Source: Flavobacterium psychrophilum DSM 3660 = ATCC 49418 (GTDB taxonomy: Bacteria; Bacteroidota; Bacteroidia; Flavobacteriales; Flavobacteriaceae). Taken from it: a stretch of 64,000 nt of DNA. Shown piece after piece: positions 45,063 through 53,009 of the stretch. The stretch is from contig NZ_MUHE01000018.1 of NCBI RefSeq assembly GCF_002217405.1, forward strand, positions 33,621-97,620, given 5' to 3'. The position numbers and the translations under genes were made by a program. Numbering within the stretch: position 1 is the stretch's first letter; the number at the start of each line of letters is the position of its first letter. The notes under the pieces were generated by a model that saw only the letters and a list, made by a program, of their open reading frames with translations, ran no database searches and had not been told where the DNA came from.

Positions 45063-46025
45063 ATGAAAAATTTTTTTGCATTCTTACTAATTTTTGGCAC
45101 TACCCTAACCAGTAATGCACAAGCAAAAGGAGCTAAAATAGGTTACATCGATATGGACTATATCCTAGAAAACGTACCCGATTATAAAGAAGCAAACATA
45201 CAATTAGAACAAAAAGCACAAAAATGGAAACAAGACATTCAAGTTAAAAAAAACGAAATAAACAAACTAGAAAACATTCTTAAATCAGAAAGAGCTTTGC
45301 TTACCAAAGAACTTATAGAGGAAAGAGAAGAAGAAATAAAGTTCCTTGAAAAAGACTTGATAGACTACCAACAAAAAAGATTTGGTTCTAACGGCGATTT
45401 TATAATTCAAAAAACAGCCATAGCAAAACCCGTACAAGACCAAGTATTTACAGCAGTTCAAGATATTGCAGAAGCAAGAGGATATGATTTTATTTTCGAT
45501 AAATCCTCCGATTTAACAATGCTTTTTTCAAAAAAATCATTCGACATAAGCGACAGAGTCGTAAGAATGATAACACAGTCTGAAAAAAGAGAACAAATAA
45601 GCAAAAAACAACTTAAAGCTAACGAAGAAAAAGAAGAGCAAAAAGATAAAATAGAAGACAATCCAGCACTAGCCGAAAGACAAAAAATTCTCGAAGAAAA
45701 AAAAGCATTAAGAGAAAAAATAATTAAAGAACGTAAAGAAAGCGCTGCCCAAAACAAAAAAGAGTACGAAGAAAAGCACAAAAAAATATTAGAAAACAAA
45801 ACTGGAGCAATCATAGATTCCGCAGCAACTAGTAAACCAAATGCTACTATAAATAAAATTGAAAAACGAAAACTAGCACAAGACTCTATAAAAAAAGCAA
45901 AAGAAGCAGTCCGCTTAAAAACAATAGAAAACAACAAAAAAACAATCGAAGATCGCAACAAAGCATTAGAAGAAAAAAAGAAAAAAATAGCAGCCGATAA
46001 AGAAGCCGCTAAAACTAAAAAATAA
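45063..46025 (+). CDS. OmpH/Skp-family periplasmic chaperone, long form
   Basis: The first of two adjacent Skp-like chaperones that deliver unfolded outer-membrane proteins to BamA. The 320-aa product has a signal peptide (cleavage about residue 20, SNAQ) and the Skp start IGYIDMDYILENVPDY. Two long alpha-helical arms form a coiled coil up to about 165. An unusually long extension (about 170-320) consists almost entirely of Lys/Glu/Arg coiled coil. The short paralogue follows 43 bp later. Skp identity is well supported; the extension's role is unknown. Confidence 0.88.
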   Translation: MKNFFAFLLIFGTTLTSNAQAKGAKIGYIDMDYILENVPDYKEANIQLEQKAQKWKQDIQVKKNEINKLENILKSERALLTKELIEEREEEIKFLEKDLIDYQQKRFGSNGDFIIQKTAIAKPVQDQVFTAVQDIAEARGYDFIFDKSSDLTMLFSKKSFDISDRVVRMITQSEKREQISKKQLKANEEKEEQKDKIEDNPALAERQKILEEKKALREKIIKERKESAAQNKKEYEEKHKKILENKTGAIIDSAATSKPNATINKIEKRKLAQDSIKKAKEAVRLKTIENNKKTIEDRNKALEEKKKKIAADKEAAKTKK

Positions 46026-46068
46026 TTAAACACAAAACCTAAAATTAATTAATACACTAATACTAAAA

Positions 46069-46569
46069 ATGATGAAACAGATTAAAACTTTACTTATTGC
46101 AGCAGTTATATTTTTTGGTGCTAGCACAATGAATGCGCAGACAAAAGTAGCACACATCGATGTAAGCGAATTATTAGCTAAAATGCCAGAAATGACAGCT
46201 GCAAAAGCACAGTTAGACAAACTAAGCAAAACTTTCGATACAGAATACGGCACCATGGTCACTGAGTACCAAACAAAAATGAAAAAATACGAAGCAGAAG
46301 CAACAACTGCAACCGAAGCCATCAACGAAACACGTGCAAAAGAAATGCAAGACATGGGACAACGTATCCAACAATACAGAGACTCTGCTCAAAAACAACT
46401 ACAAGAAAAAGAACAAGAAATTGTAAAACCAATCATGGACAAAGCTAAAACAGCAATTGTAAAAGTTGGAAAATCAAAAGGATACCAATACGTTATGGAT
46501 TCTGCAAGTTTAATCCTTGCCGATGGACCAAACTTATTCGAAGACGTAAAAAAAGAATTAAAATTCTAA
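46069..46569 (+). CDS. OmpH/Skp-family periplasmic chaperone, short form
   Basis: The second Skp-like protein, 166 aa, of normal Skp length: signal peptide ending NAQ (about residue 23), the conserved VAHIDVSELLAKMPEM, a helical hairpin (about 45-125) and the ending KGYQYVMDSASLILADG shared by the family. It starts with two consecutive ATGs (46069 and 46072); the second gives the usual MKQIKTLL. It lies in the bamA operon, just before a strong terminator. Confidence 0.9.
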   Translation: MMKQIKTLLIAAVIFFGASTMNAQTKVAHIDVSELLAKMPEMTAAKAQLDKLSKTFDTEYGTMVTEYQTKMKKYEAEATTATEAINETRAKEMQDMGQRIQQYRDSAQKQLQEKEQEIVKPIMDKAKTAIVKVGKSKGYQYVMDSASLILADGPNLFEDVKKELKF

Positions 46570-46586
46570 AATTTCTTAAATAAATT

Positions 46587-46621
46587 AAAAAACTGTGCTA
46601 CAAAATAGCGCAGTTTTTTTT
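46587..46621 (+). terminator. Intrinsic terminator at the end of the porG-skp operon
   Basis: AAAAAACTGTGCTA (46587-46600) pairs with TAGCGCAGTTTTTT (46606-46619) around a five-base loop, with one G-U wobble, followed by a T tract of nine. It closes the operon and lies directly before murI. Confidence 0.9.
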
Positions 46622-46629
46622 TACATTTG
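46622..46629 (+). promoter_or_regulatory. Predicted -7 box of murI, adjacent to the start codon
   Basis: TACATTTG fits TAnnTTTG and ends four bases before the murI ATG at 46634, so the message may begin at or near the start codon. It overlaps the end of the preceding terminator T tract. Confidence 0.4.
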
Positions 46630-46633
46630 TTTC

Positions 46634-47413
46634 ATGAGCAACAACAACCCAATAGGATTATTCGATTCAGGAATAGGCGGCACATCAATCTGGAAAGAAA
46701 TTCATCAATTACTTCCCAACGAAAACACCATCTATCTAGCAGACAGCAAAAACGCACCATACGGAAAAAAAAGCAAACAAGAAATAATAGAACTTTGCTT
46801 CAAGAACATCGACTATCTAGTATCACAAAACTGCAAAATGATCGTAGTTGCCTGCAATACAGCCACAACAAACGCAATCATACAAATAAGAGAAAAATAC
46901 AAAATCCCAATCATAGGAATAGAACCAGCCATAAAACCAGCTGCAAACAAAACCAAAACCCAAACCATAGGAATCCTAGCCACAAAAGGCACCATAAACA
47001 GCGAATTATTCAACAAACAAGTAGAAAGTTACACCAACATAAAAATAATAGAACAAATAGGCTACGGACTCGTAGAACTCATAGAAAACGGAGAAATAGA
47101 ATCCCCAGAAATGACAAAACTACTCACCTCCTATCTCGAACCCATGATAAAAGCAAACATCGATTATCTAGTACTAGGTTGCAGCCACTATCCATATCTA
47201 GTACCAGCCATCAAAAAAATCATACCCGAAAACATCAAAATAATCGATTCAGGTCAAGCAGTAGCAAGACAAACCAAAACCATATTAGAAAAAAATAATT
47301 TATTAAATACCACAACAAAAAACAGCCAACAAATATTTTATGCAAATAGCAACCCTACAGTATTAAAAAATATTTTAGGCTTTTCAGAAAATGTATTCGC
47401 AAAAGATTTCTAG
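46634..47413 (+). CDS. murI: Glutamate racemase MurI
   Basis: MurI converts L- to D-glutamate for MurD. The 259-aa product begins IGLFDSGIGGTSIWKEIH, and has the two catalytic cysteine motifs ACNTATTNA (about 72-80) and LGCSHYPYL (about 180-188). The start is the ATG at 46634; the frame is open to 46595 but that covers the preceding terminator. The coding strand is strikingly rich in C and A, unlike most plus-strand genes to its left, and shares this with the following region. Confidence 0.95.
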   Translation: MSNNNPIGLFDSGIGGTSIWKEIHQLLPNENTIYLADSKNAPYGKKSKQEIIELCFKNIDYLVSQNCKMIVVACNTATTNAIIQIREKYKIPIIGIEPAIKPAANKTKTQTIGILATKGTINSELFNKQVESYTNIKIIEQIGYGLVELIENGEIESPEMTKLLTSYLEPMIKANIDYLVLGCSHYPYLVPAIKKIIPENIKIIDSGQAVARQTKTILEKNNLLNTTTKNSQQIFYANSNPTVLKNILGFSENVFAKDF

Positions 47414-47440
47414 GAGAGCATCACTTGTGCCATCTTGCAA

Positions 47441-47510
47441 ACCATATACCTGCTGTCGTTTCAATCTCGCCAAGAAAAATGGCGAGGATTTTCACATCCA
47501 TCAGGGCTAA
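47441..47510 (-). repeat. Structured dispersed element, copy C
   Basis: Read on the minus strand it begins TTAGCCCTGATGGATGTGAA and has the stem CTCGCCA (47466-47472 on plus) with TGGCGAG (47480-47486). The outer helix pairs CCTG (47449-47452) with CAGG (47502-47505), the changed base being compensated. It lies 28 bp after murI. The rest of the gap, to 47789, is A/C-rich sequence in which I see no gene or clear signal. Confidence 0.85.
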
Positions 47511-47789
47511 AAGCAAAGTAATCGCATACTTGCAAACACACAAATATCAAAAACCGTAAAACGCAACCTATTTTTTTAAACACCACCACTTATAAAGTAA
47601 ATCTACAAGAACTGCCACTAATTCAAAAAAAAGCCCACAGGTAACAGAATTTTACAAATACACACCCATCAAAAAAATAAACCTCCCTCCTGCAGAAAAC
47701 CCAAAAAATTAGTGTAATCTGAGCAAAACAAAACACATACCAGTTAGCAGACAGCCATACAAATTATATACCCGTATAAATCAAGCAAA

Positions 47790-48308
47790 CTATTGCTCAT
47801 CCTTAAACCAACCCGAATACATCACATAATTATTAGAAATACGACCAATTTCACCAGCAAAATTACTCTGGTCAATATCCTTCACCTTCTTAGCAGGAAT
47901 TCCAGCATAAATAGCACCAGATTCAACCACCGTATTTTGTGTAACCACACTTCCAGCTCCAATAATCGAATTACTATGTACAACACAATTATCCATAACA
48001 ATAGCCCCCATACCTATTAGCACATTATCATGAATCGTGCAACCATGCACAATAGCATTATGACCTATCGAAACATTATTACCAATAATAGTAGGATGCT
48101 TCTCATAAGTACAATGCACCACCGCACCGTCTTGAATGTTCACTTTATCGCCAAACCTAATAAAATTCACGTCGCCACGAATCACCGCATTAAACCAAAC
48201 ACTACAATTTGCACCAAAAGCAACATCACCAACTATAGTCGCATTTTCTGCAACAAAACAATCCTCAGGAATTTGCGGATACTTTCCATTCACCTCTCTA
48301 ATTACCAT
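47790..48308 (-). CDS. Gamma-class carbonic anhydrase-like protein
   Basis: The 172-aa protein is a left-handed beta-helix hexapeptide-repeat protein: I-G-x-x-A/V turns run from about residue 15 to 150. The three metal-ligand histidines of gamma-class carbonic anhydrases are in place: one in VVHCTY (about 65), two in SIGHNAIVHG (about 82 and 87). These proteins commonly form trimers with zinc at the interfaces. Carbonic anhydrase activity is plausible but many family members have other roles. The ATG at 48308 (MVIREVNGKYPQ) is preferred over the one at 48317. Confidence 0.88.
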   Translation of the reverse strand: MVIREVNGKYPQIPEDCFVAENATIVGDVAFGANCSVWFNAVIRGDVNFIRFGDKVNIQDGAVVHCTYEKHPTIIGNNVSIGHNAIVHGCTIHDNVLIGMGAIVMDNCVVHSNSIIGAGSVVTQNTVVESGAIYAGIPAKKVKDIDQSNFAGEIGRISNNYVMYSGWFKDEQ

Positions 48309-48325
48309 ATCTAACAAAAAAAATA

Positions 48326-48344
48326 GTCCCGAAATAATCGGGAC
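48326..48344 (-). terminator. Intrinsic terminator of the PorP/SprF gene
   Basis: GTCCCGA (48326-48332) and TCGGGAC (48338-48344) form a seven-pair stem with an AATAA loop; minus-strand RNA continues into a T-rich tract (ATTTTTTTT). It separates the PorP/SprF gene from the gamma-carbonic anhydrase gene, which lies on the same strand. Confidence 0.85.
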
Positions 48345-48355
48345 AAGTTATATAA

Positions 48356-49354
48356 TTAATTAACCGCAGGACAATTACAGTCATATCGCTCTTTCTTACA
48401 ACCAAAATCAAATCCTAAAGTAATTTGATGATAGCCACCAGTATCAAACTTAATATCTCCAGTAACTTGAGAATAAGTATAAGCAAACATAAATTTATTA
48501 TAATTTACCCCAACAATTGGTGTAATATATTGCAAATACTGATTTTTTAATTCCCGCCCATTATCATACTGTGCCCCATCAAAACTTCTTCTATACGACA
48601 TAGCCGCCCAAATTTTACCAAAATCAACAGACTTATACACCTTAATATTTACATCTAACGCCTTCTCCTTAGTCCTATCTGTAAGCTGAAACAACAAAGA
48701 AGGTTCCCAAAGCAATTTTTTTGCATCCCCAAAAGTATAACCTACACTTACAAGATATTTTCGCAAATTATTCGATTCGTAAGATGTGTAAAGACCTCTA
48801 CTTTGAAACAAAGCGTTCTTAACCGTCGCATGCGCATAAAAATCAAGAAAATTATAAGACGCCCCAAAATCGACATTAAAATAAGAAGACCTCTGAAGAA
48901 TACCGCCAATAATGGGATCAAAATCTTGCAAATCAAAACTAGTTTCATCCAACTGATTTTGTACCATACCAGCACTTAACCCAAAAGACAACTGGTTCAA
49001 ATCAGTTGTAGTTCTAGAAAACATAATATGGTGAGCATACGTAATTTTTCCTCCTTTTTGAGAATGATACCCATTTTTATCATTAAAAAGAATAACCCCA
49101 ATACCTGATTTGCCACTTTCGCCAAGAGAACCGTTATAACTCAAAGTCTGCAATGACGGCGCCTCACTACTACCAAACCATTGTTTACGAGCAGTTAATC
49201 TAATTTTATTACAACTAGAAGCACCAGCCATAGATGGATGAAGTAAATAATAATTATCCGACAAATAATCCGAATAAACAGCAATACCTTCCTGAGAGAA
49301 AGCAAATTGGGTTGAAATAAAAGCTAATACTAATATAATTTTTTTGAAATTCAT
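48356..49354 (-). CDS. Type IX secretion outer-membrane protein of the PorP/SprF family
   Basis: PorP/SprF proteins are outer-membrane barrels that help secrete or anchor type IX cargo. The 332-aa product has a signal peptide (AFSQ), the hallmark start YLSDNYYLLHPSMAGASSCNK (about 29-49), 14 or so beta strands (for example GIGVILFNDKNGYHS), and a Cys-rich tail ending in CNCPAVN. No large adhesin gene with a sorting domain is adjacent, so it is unpaired in this window. Confidence 0.88.
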   Translation of the reverse strand: MNFKKIILVLAFISTQFAFSQEGIAVYSDYLSDNYYLLHPSMAGASSCNKIRLTARKQWFGSSEAPSLQTLSYNGSLGESGKSGIGVILFNDKNGYHSQKGGKITYAHHIMFSRTTTDLNQLSFGLSAGMVQNQLDETSFDLQDFDPIIGGILQRSSYFNVDFGASYNFLDFYAHATVKNALFQSRGLYTSYESNNLRKYLVSVGYTFGDAKKLLWEPSLLFQLTDRTKEKALDVNIKVYKSVDFGKIWAAMSYRRSFDGAQYDNGRELKNQYLQYITPIVGVNYNKFMFAYTYSQVTGDIKFDTGGYHQITLGFDFGCKKERYDCNCPAVN

Positions 49355-49438
49355 TTTTATAATCTTTTTGGTACGAAATGGTTCAAACTGTTTTCTTTAC
49401 AAAATAATTAGTCAAGCTAATCTATTTTTCAAAACGTT

Positions 49439-49446
49439 CAAAGATA
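49439..49446 (-). promoter_or_regulatory. Predicted -7 box of the PorP/SprF gene
   Basis: On the minus strand TATCTTTG (TAnnTTTG) lies 85 bp before the ATG at 49354. The divergent gap from 49355 to 49871 is very AT-rich and contains no gene I can support apart from this and the Nfu promoter region. Confidence 0.45.
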
Positions 49447-49812
49447 TAATTTTTTACGAAAGTTTTTCTAATTATACTTTTTTTTATATTAATATTTTAT
49501 TAACCTTAACCAATACTAAATTAACAAAAAATAAATTATTCACAAAAAACAAAAGACCAAATTAAACTTTACAACAAATAACACCACAAAAAAAGCCATT
49601 CAAACCAACAAAAAGTTAAATTAACCCTAAACCACCCACTACACAAGACATAAGTCGAGTAATAACAATATTTTTAGTTAGAAATTTTGCACAAAAACCT
49701 TCTTAAAGCTATTTGCACCTCAAAAAAATCACCCCACTACACAACTATTATTATACGAATTTAACAACCCTAGCTTGCAACTAAAAACATAAAATTTTAA
49801 AATACTGTTTAT

Positions 49813-49857
49813 TGCAAAATTAAGTGTCATAAACCAAATAGGTTTCTTAATTTTGCA
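49813..49857. promoter_or_regulatory. 12-bp perfect inverted repeat over the Nfu gene promoter
   Basis: TGCAAAATTAAG (49813-49824) is the exact complement of CTTAATTTTGCA (49846-49857), 21 nt apart. The right arm contains TAATTTTG (49848-49855), a consensus -7 box, 17 bp before the Nfu ATG. The arrangement suits a dimeric repressor covering the promoter, or a hairpin at the transcript start. Regulator unknown. Confidence 0.6.
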
Positions 49858-49871
49858 TAAAATATAAAACC

Positions 49872-50768
49872 ATGAAACTAATCACCATAAAAGACACCAA
49901 TAATCCGAATATTCTAAAATTCGAATTCTCTTATTTCATAACACCAAATCAAAGTTACGAATACAAAAACATAGATGAAGCCGGCGCTTCGCCACTTGCC
50001 CAACAACTATTTTACCTACCATTTGTAAAAACAGTTTACATCTCAGGAAACTTTATCGCTATCGAAAAATACAACATTGTACAATGGGAAGATGTAAAAC
50101 ATGACGTAGCAGACCAAATGGAAGCATTTGTAAGCAATGGCGGCGAAGTAGTAAAACAAACCGAAACACCAAAAAAATCGCCCGTTACCGTTTACGCAGA
50201 AAGCACACCAAACCCTGCCGTAATGAAGTTTGTAGCCAGCAAAAAACTAACAAAAACAATTGTCGAATGCAAAAACATAGACCAAACCCACGCATCGCCA
50301 TTAGCCAAAGAACTATTTAAATTCCCATTTGTAAAAGAAATATTCATCGACGAAAACTACCTCTCAATAACAAAATATGCCGTAGCAGAATGGCAAGAAA
50401 TCACACTCGAACTACGCACATTCATCAAAGAATTTATCGAAAACGGAAAAATCGTAGTCGATGAAACTAAAATCGTAGCTACCAAACTCGAAGAAAAACA
50501 AGAAATTACAAATTTCGACAATCTAGATGTAACCTCACAAAAAATCATCAATATCATCGAAGAATACATTCGTCCAGCCGTAGCTGCCGATGGCGGAAAC
50601 ATCCTTTTCGATTCCTATTGTCAAGACACCAAACAAGTAAAAGTCATCTTGCAAGGCGCCTGTAGCGGTTGCCCATCGTCAACATTCACACTAAAAAACG
50701 GAATAGAAAGCATGCTAAAAGACATGCTAAACCAACCCGAACTAAGAGTAGAAGCACTAAATGCCTAG
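49872..50768 (+). CDS. Nfu-type iron-sulfur carrier with duplicated Nfu N-terminal domain
   Basis: The 298-aa protein has two copies of the Nfu N-terminal domain (about 1-95 and 105-195; note the parallel ASPLAQQLFYLPFVKTVY and ASPLAKELFKFPFVKEIF). A C-terminal NifU-like domain (about 220-298) follows, with the Fe-S-binding motif GACSGCPSST (CxxC near 262-265) and RPAVAADGGNI. The family carries 4Fe-4S clusters to client proteins. The duplicated N-domain is the notable departure from the usual single one, though I recall it in other Flavobacteria. Confidence 0.9.
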   Translation: MKLITIKDTNNPNILKFEFSYFITPNQSYEYKNIDEAGASPLAQQLFYLPFVKTVYISGNFIAIEKYNIVQWEDVKHDVADQMEAFVSNGGEVVKQTETPKKSPVTVYAESTPNPAVMKFVASKKLTKTIVECKNIDQTHASPLAKELFKFPFVKEIFIDENYLSITKYAVAEWQEITLELRTFIKEFIENGKIVVDETKIVATKLEEKQEITNFDNLDVTSQKIINIIEEYIRPAVAADGGNILFDSYCQDTKQVKVILQGACSGCPSSTFTLKNGIESMLKDMLNQPELRVEALNA

Positions 50769-50857
50769 CTAAAAAATAATAAAAACACATTTCAAACTAA
50801 AAAAACCCACATAAAATCATAAATTAGCGTTTCAAAATTTGAAGCGCTTTTTTTTCG

Positions 50858-50930
50858 AAGCTATTTCCCGCTATCCGTTGCAATCTCGCCAAGAAAAATG
50901 GCGAGGATTTCCACTACTATCGGGGCTAAA
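50858..50930 (-). repeat. Structured dispersed element, copy D
   Basis: On the minus strand it reads TTAGCCCCGATAGTAGTGGA at one end and ends ATAGCGGGAAATAGCTTC. Central stem CTCGCCA (50886-50892) with TGGCGAG (50900-50906), loop AGAAAAA, identical to copy C. Outer helix CCCG (50868-50871) with CGGG (50922-50925), plus AGC with GCT. It ends 9 bp before the start of the DUF255 gene; an open frame runs through it and can mislead start prediction. Confidence 0.85.
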
Positions 50931-50939
50931 CCAACCAGT

Positions 50940-52958
50940 ATGAATCAGCTAAATTTAGAAACCAGTCCCTATTTGCTACAACACGCCAACAACCCAATAC
51001 ATTGGCAAGCATGGTCAAAAAACACATTAGCAACAGCCCAAAAAGAAAACAAACTAATCATCATAAGCATAGGCTACTCAGCATGCCACTGGTGCCACGT
51101 GATGGAACACGAAAGTTTCGAAAACCAAGAAGTAGCATCAGTAATGAATCTAAACTTCATCTCAATAAAAGTAGACAGAGAAGAACGCCCAGACGTAGAC
51201 GCCATTTATATGAAAGCCGTACAAATGATGACAAACCGTGGAGGCTGGCCACTAAATGTAGTTTGCCTGCCAGACGGAAGACCAATATGGGGCGGAACCT
51301 ACTTCCAGAAAGAAGAATGGACAAACACACTACAACAACTACATGAATTGTATGTTTCCAATCCTCAAAAAATTATCAAATACGCCCAAAAATTACACCA
51401 AGGCATTCAAGTATTAGGCACCATACAACACCATACGGCACAAGAACAAAACCACACAAATAACATAAAACCACTAGTCGAAAAATGGTCTAAAAGCTTC
51501 GACTGGGAATACGGTGGTTACGCCCGTGCACCCAAATTTATGATGCCAAACAATTATTTATTCTTGCAACGTTATGGCTATCAAACCAAATCTCAAGAAC
51601 TACTCAACTTTGTCGATCTAACCCTAACAAAAATGGCACACGGAGGCATTTTCGACACCATCGCTGGAGGATTTTCCCGCTATTCAGTAGATATTCGTTG
51701 GCACATTCCTCACTTCGAAAAAATGTTATATGACAACGGACAACTCGTTTCTTTATATGCGCAAGCCTACAAAAGAACCCAAAACCCGCTATACAAAGAA
51801 GTCATCGAAAAAACACTAACATTTGTAGAAAGAGAATTTCTAAATTCAGACAATGGCTTTTATGCCGCACTCGATGCCGATAGTTTAAACCAAAATAACG
51901 AACTAGAAGAAGGTGCATTCTACGTTTGGACAAAAACTGAATTGCAAGAAATTTTAAAAAACGATTTCGAAATTTTCAGCCATCTATATAATGTAAACGA
52001 TTTTGGGTTTTGGGAACACGACAATCATGTACTCATTCAAAACCAACCCTCAAAAAGTATTGCTTCAAAATTCGGCTTGACCGAAAACGAATTACAAAAC
52101 AAAAGGAAAAATTGGGAACAATTACTTTTTACCAAAAGAGAAAAACGCCCCAAACCAAGACTCGACGATAAATCGCTCACTTCCTGGAACGCCATCATGC
52201 TAAAAGGATATACAGACGCTTATAACGCCTTAGGAAACCAAAAATATTTGGCCATTGCCGAAAAAAACGCACAATTTATCACCACCAAACAATGGTCGGC
52301 AGAAGGCTTCTTGTATCGTTCGTACAAAAAAAACAAAAGCACCATTGAGGGATTTCTAGAAGATTACGCCTTTACAATCGATGCGTTTATTAGTTTATAC
52401 CAAGCCACTTTAAATGAAAAATATTTGCAGCAAGCAAAGCAATTAACAGATTATTGTTTTGACAATTTTTATAACGAAAAGCAACATTTTTTTGCTTTCA
52501 ATTCTAGAAAATCGGCACAACTTATTGCCCAACATTTCGAAACAGAAGACAATGTAATGCCCGCTTCTAACTCCGTTATGGCAAATAATTTATATGTTTT
52601 AGGCCTTTTATTTAGCAATAACTATTATGAAAAAATAGCCTTACAAATGTTGCATCACATAATCCCCAATATCGATTATGCTTCTGCTTATTCGAATTGG
52701 ATGAATTTATGGATGAATTTGTCTCAAGACAATAAAGAGCTAGCAGTTTGTGGCAACAATGCCGTGGCAAACAATCATAAAATAAAGGCTAAATATTTAC
52801 CGCATATTATTACCGCCGGAACAACAAAAAACTCCAGATTACCATTTTTAGAAAATCGATTTATAGAAGAAGAAAACTTATATTATATTTGCCAAAACAA
52901 AGCCTGTTTGATGCCTAAATTTACAATTGAAGAAACTTTTAACAATTTAGAAATATAA
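50940..52958 (+). CDS. Thioredoxin-domain protein of the DUF255/YyaL (spermatogenesis-associated 20) family
   Basis: A 672-aa cytoplasmic protein: N-terminal thioredoxin-like domain with LQHANNPIHW (about 13-22) and the redox-type SACHWCHVMEHESF (about 51-64), followed by a long alpha/alpha-barrel like region (about 180-672) resembling glycosyl-hydrolase (N-acylglucosamine epimerase-like) folds. Function of the family is poorly known. I use the ATG at 50940 (MNQLNLETSPYLL); the open frame extends upstream only through dispersed element copy D. Confidence 0.9.
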   Translation: MNQLNLETSPYLLQHANNPIHWQAWSKNTLATAQKENKLIIISIGYSACHWCHVMEHESFENQEVASVMNLNFISIKVDREERPDVDAIYMKAVQMMTNRGGWPLNVVCLPDGRPIWGGTYFQKEEWTNTLQQLHELYVSNPQKIIKYAQKLHQGIQVLGTIQHHTAQEQNHTNNIKPLVEKWSKSFDWEYGGYARAPKFMMPNNYLFLQRYGYQTKSQELLNFVDLTLTKMAHGGIFDTIAGGFSRYSVDIRWHIPHFEKMLYDNGQLVSLYAQAYKRTQNPLYKEVIEKTLTFVEREFLNSDNGFYAALDADSLNQNNELEEGAFYVWTKTELQEILKNDFEIFSHLYNVNDFGFWEHDNHVLIQNQPSKSIASKFGLTENELQNKRKNWEQLLFTKREKRPKPRLDDKSLTSWNAIMLKGYTDAYNALGNQKYLAIAEKNAQFITTKQWSAEGFLYRSYKKNKSTIEGFLEDYAFTIDAFISLYQATLNEKYLQQAKQLTDYCFDNFYNEKQHFFAFNSRKSAQLIAQHFETEDNVMPASNSVMANNLYVLGLLFSNNYYEKIALQMLHHIIPNIDYASAYSNWMNLWMNLSQDNKELAVCGNNAVANNHKIKAKYLPHIITAGTTKNSRLPFLENRFIEEENLYYICQNKACLMPKFTIEETFNNLEI

Positions 52959-53009
52959 TTTAACTAAAATTATGTATTTTTACATGAATAACTAAAAATT
53001 TAAAACAAA

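Noticed and set aside
45458..46033. A 191-codon minus-strand frame opposite the long skp gene
   Set aside because: A Ser/Phe/Leu-rich antisense shadow of a Lys/Glu coiled-coil gene.
46627..47298. A 223-codon open frame overlapping murI in another frame
   Set aside because: It encodes a low-complexity Asn/Arg/His-rich protein that follows from the A/C-rich codons of murI; murI has clear catalytic motifs, so this is a shadow.
47511..47789. A small gene or RNA in the A/C-rich gap after element copy C
   Set aside because: No frame with protein-like composition, no tRNA-like fold and no promoter box that I could support.
49344..49565. A 73-codon plus-strand frame in the gap before the Nfu gene
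   Set aside because: It overlaps the PorP/SprF start, is Phe/Asn/Thr-rich from AT-rich sequence and has no start signal; not supported as a gene.
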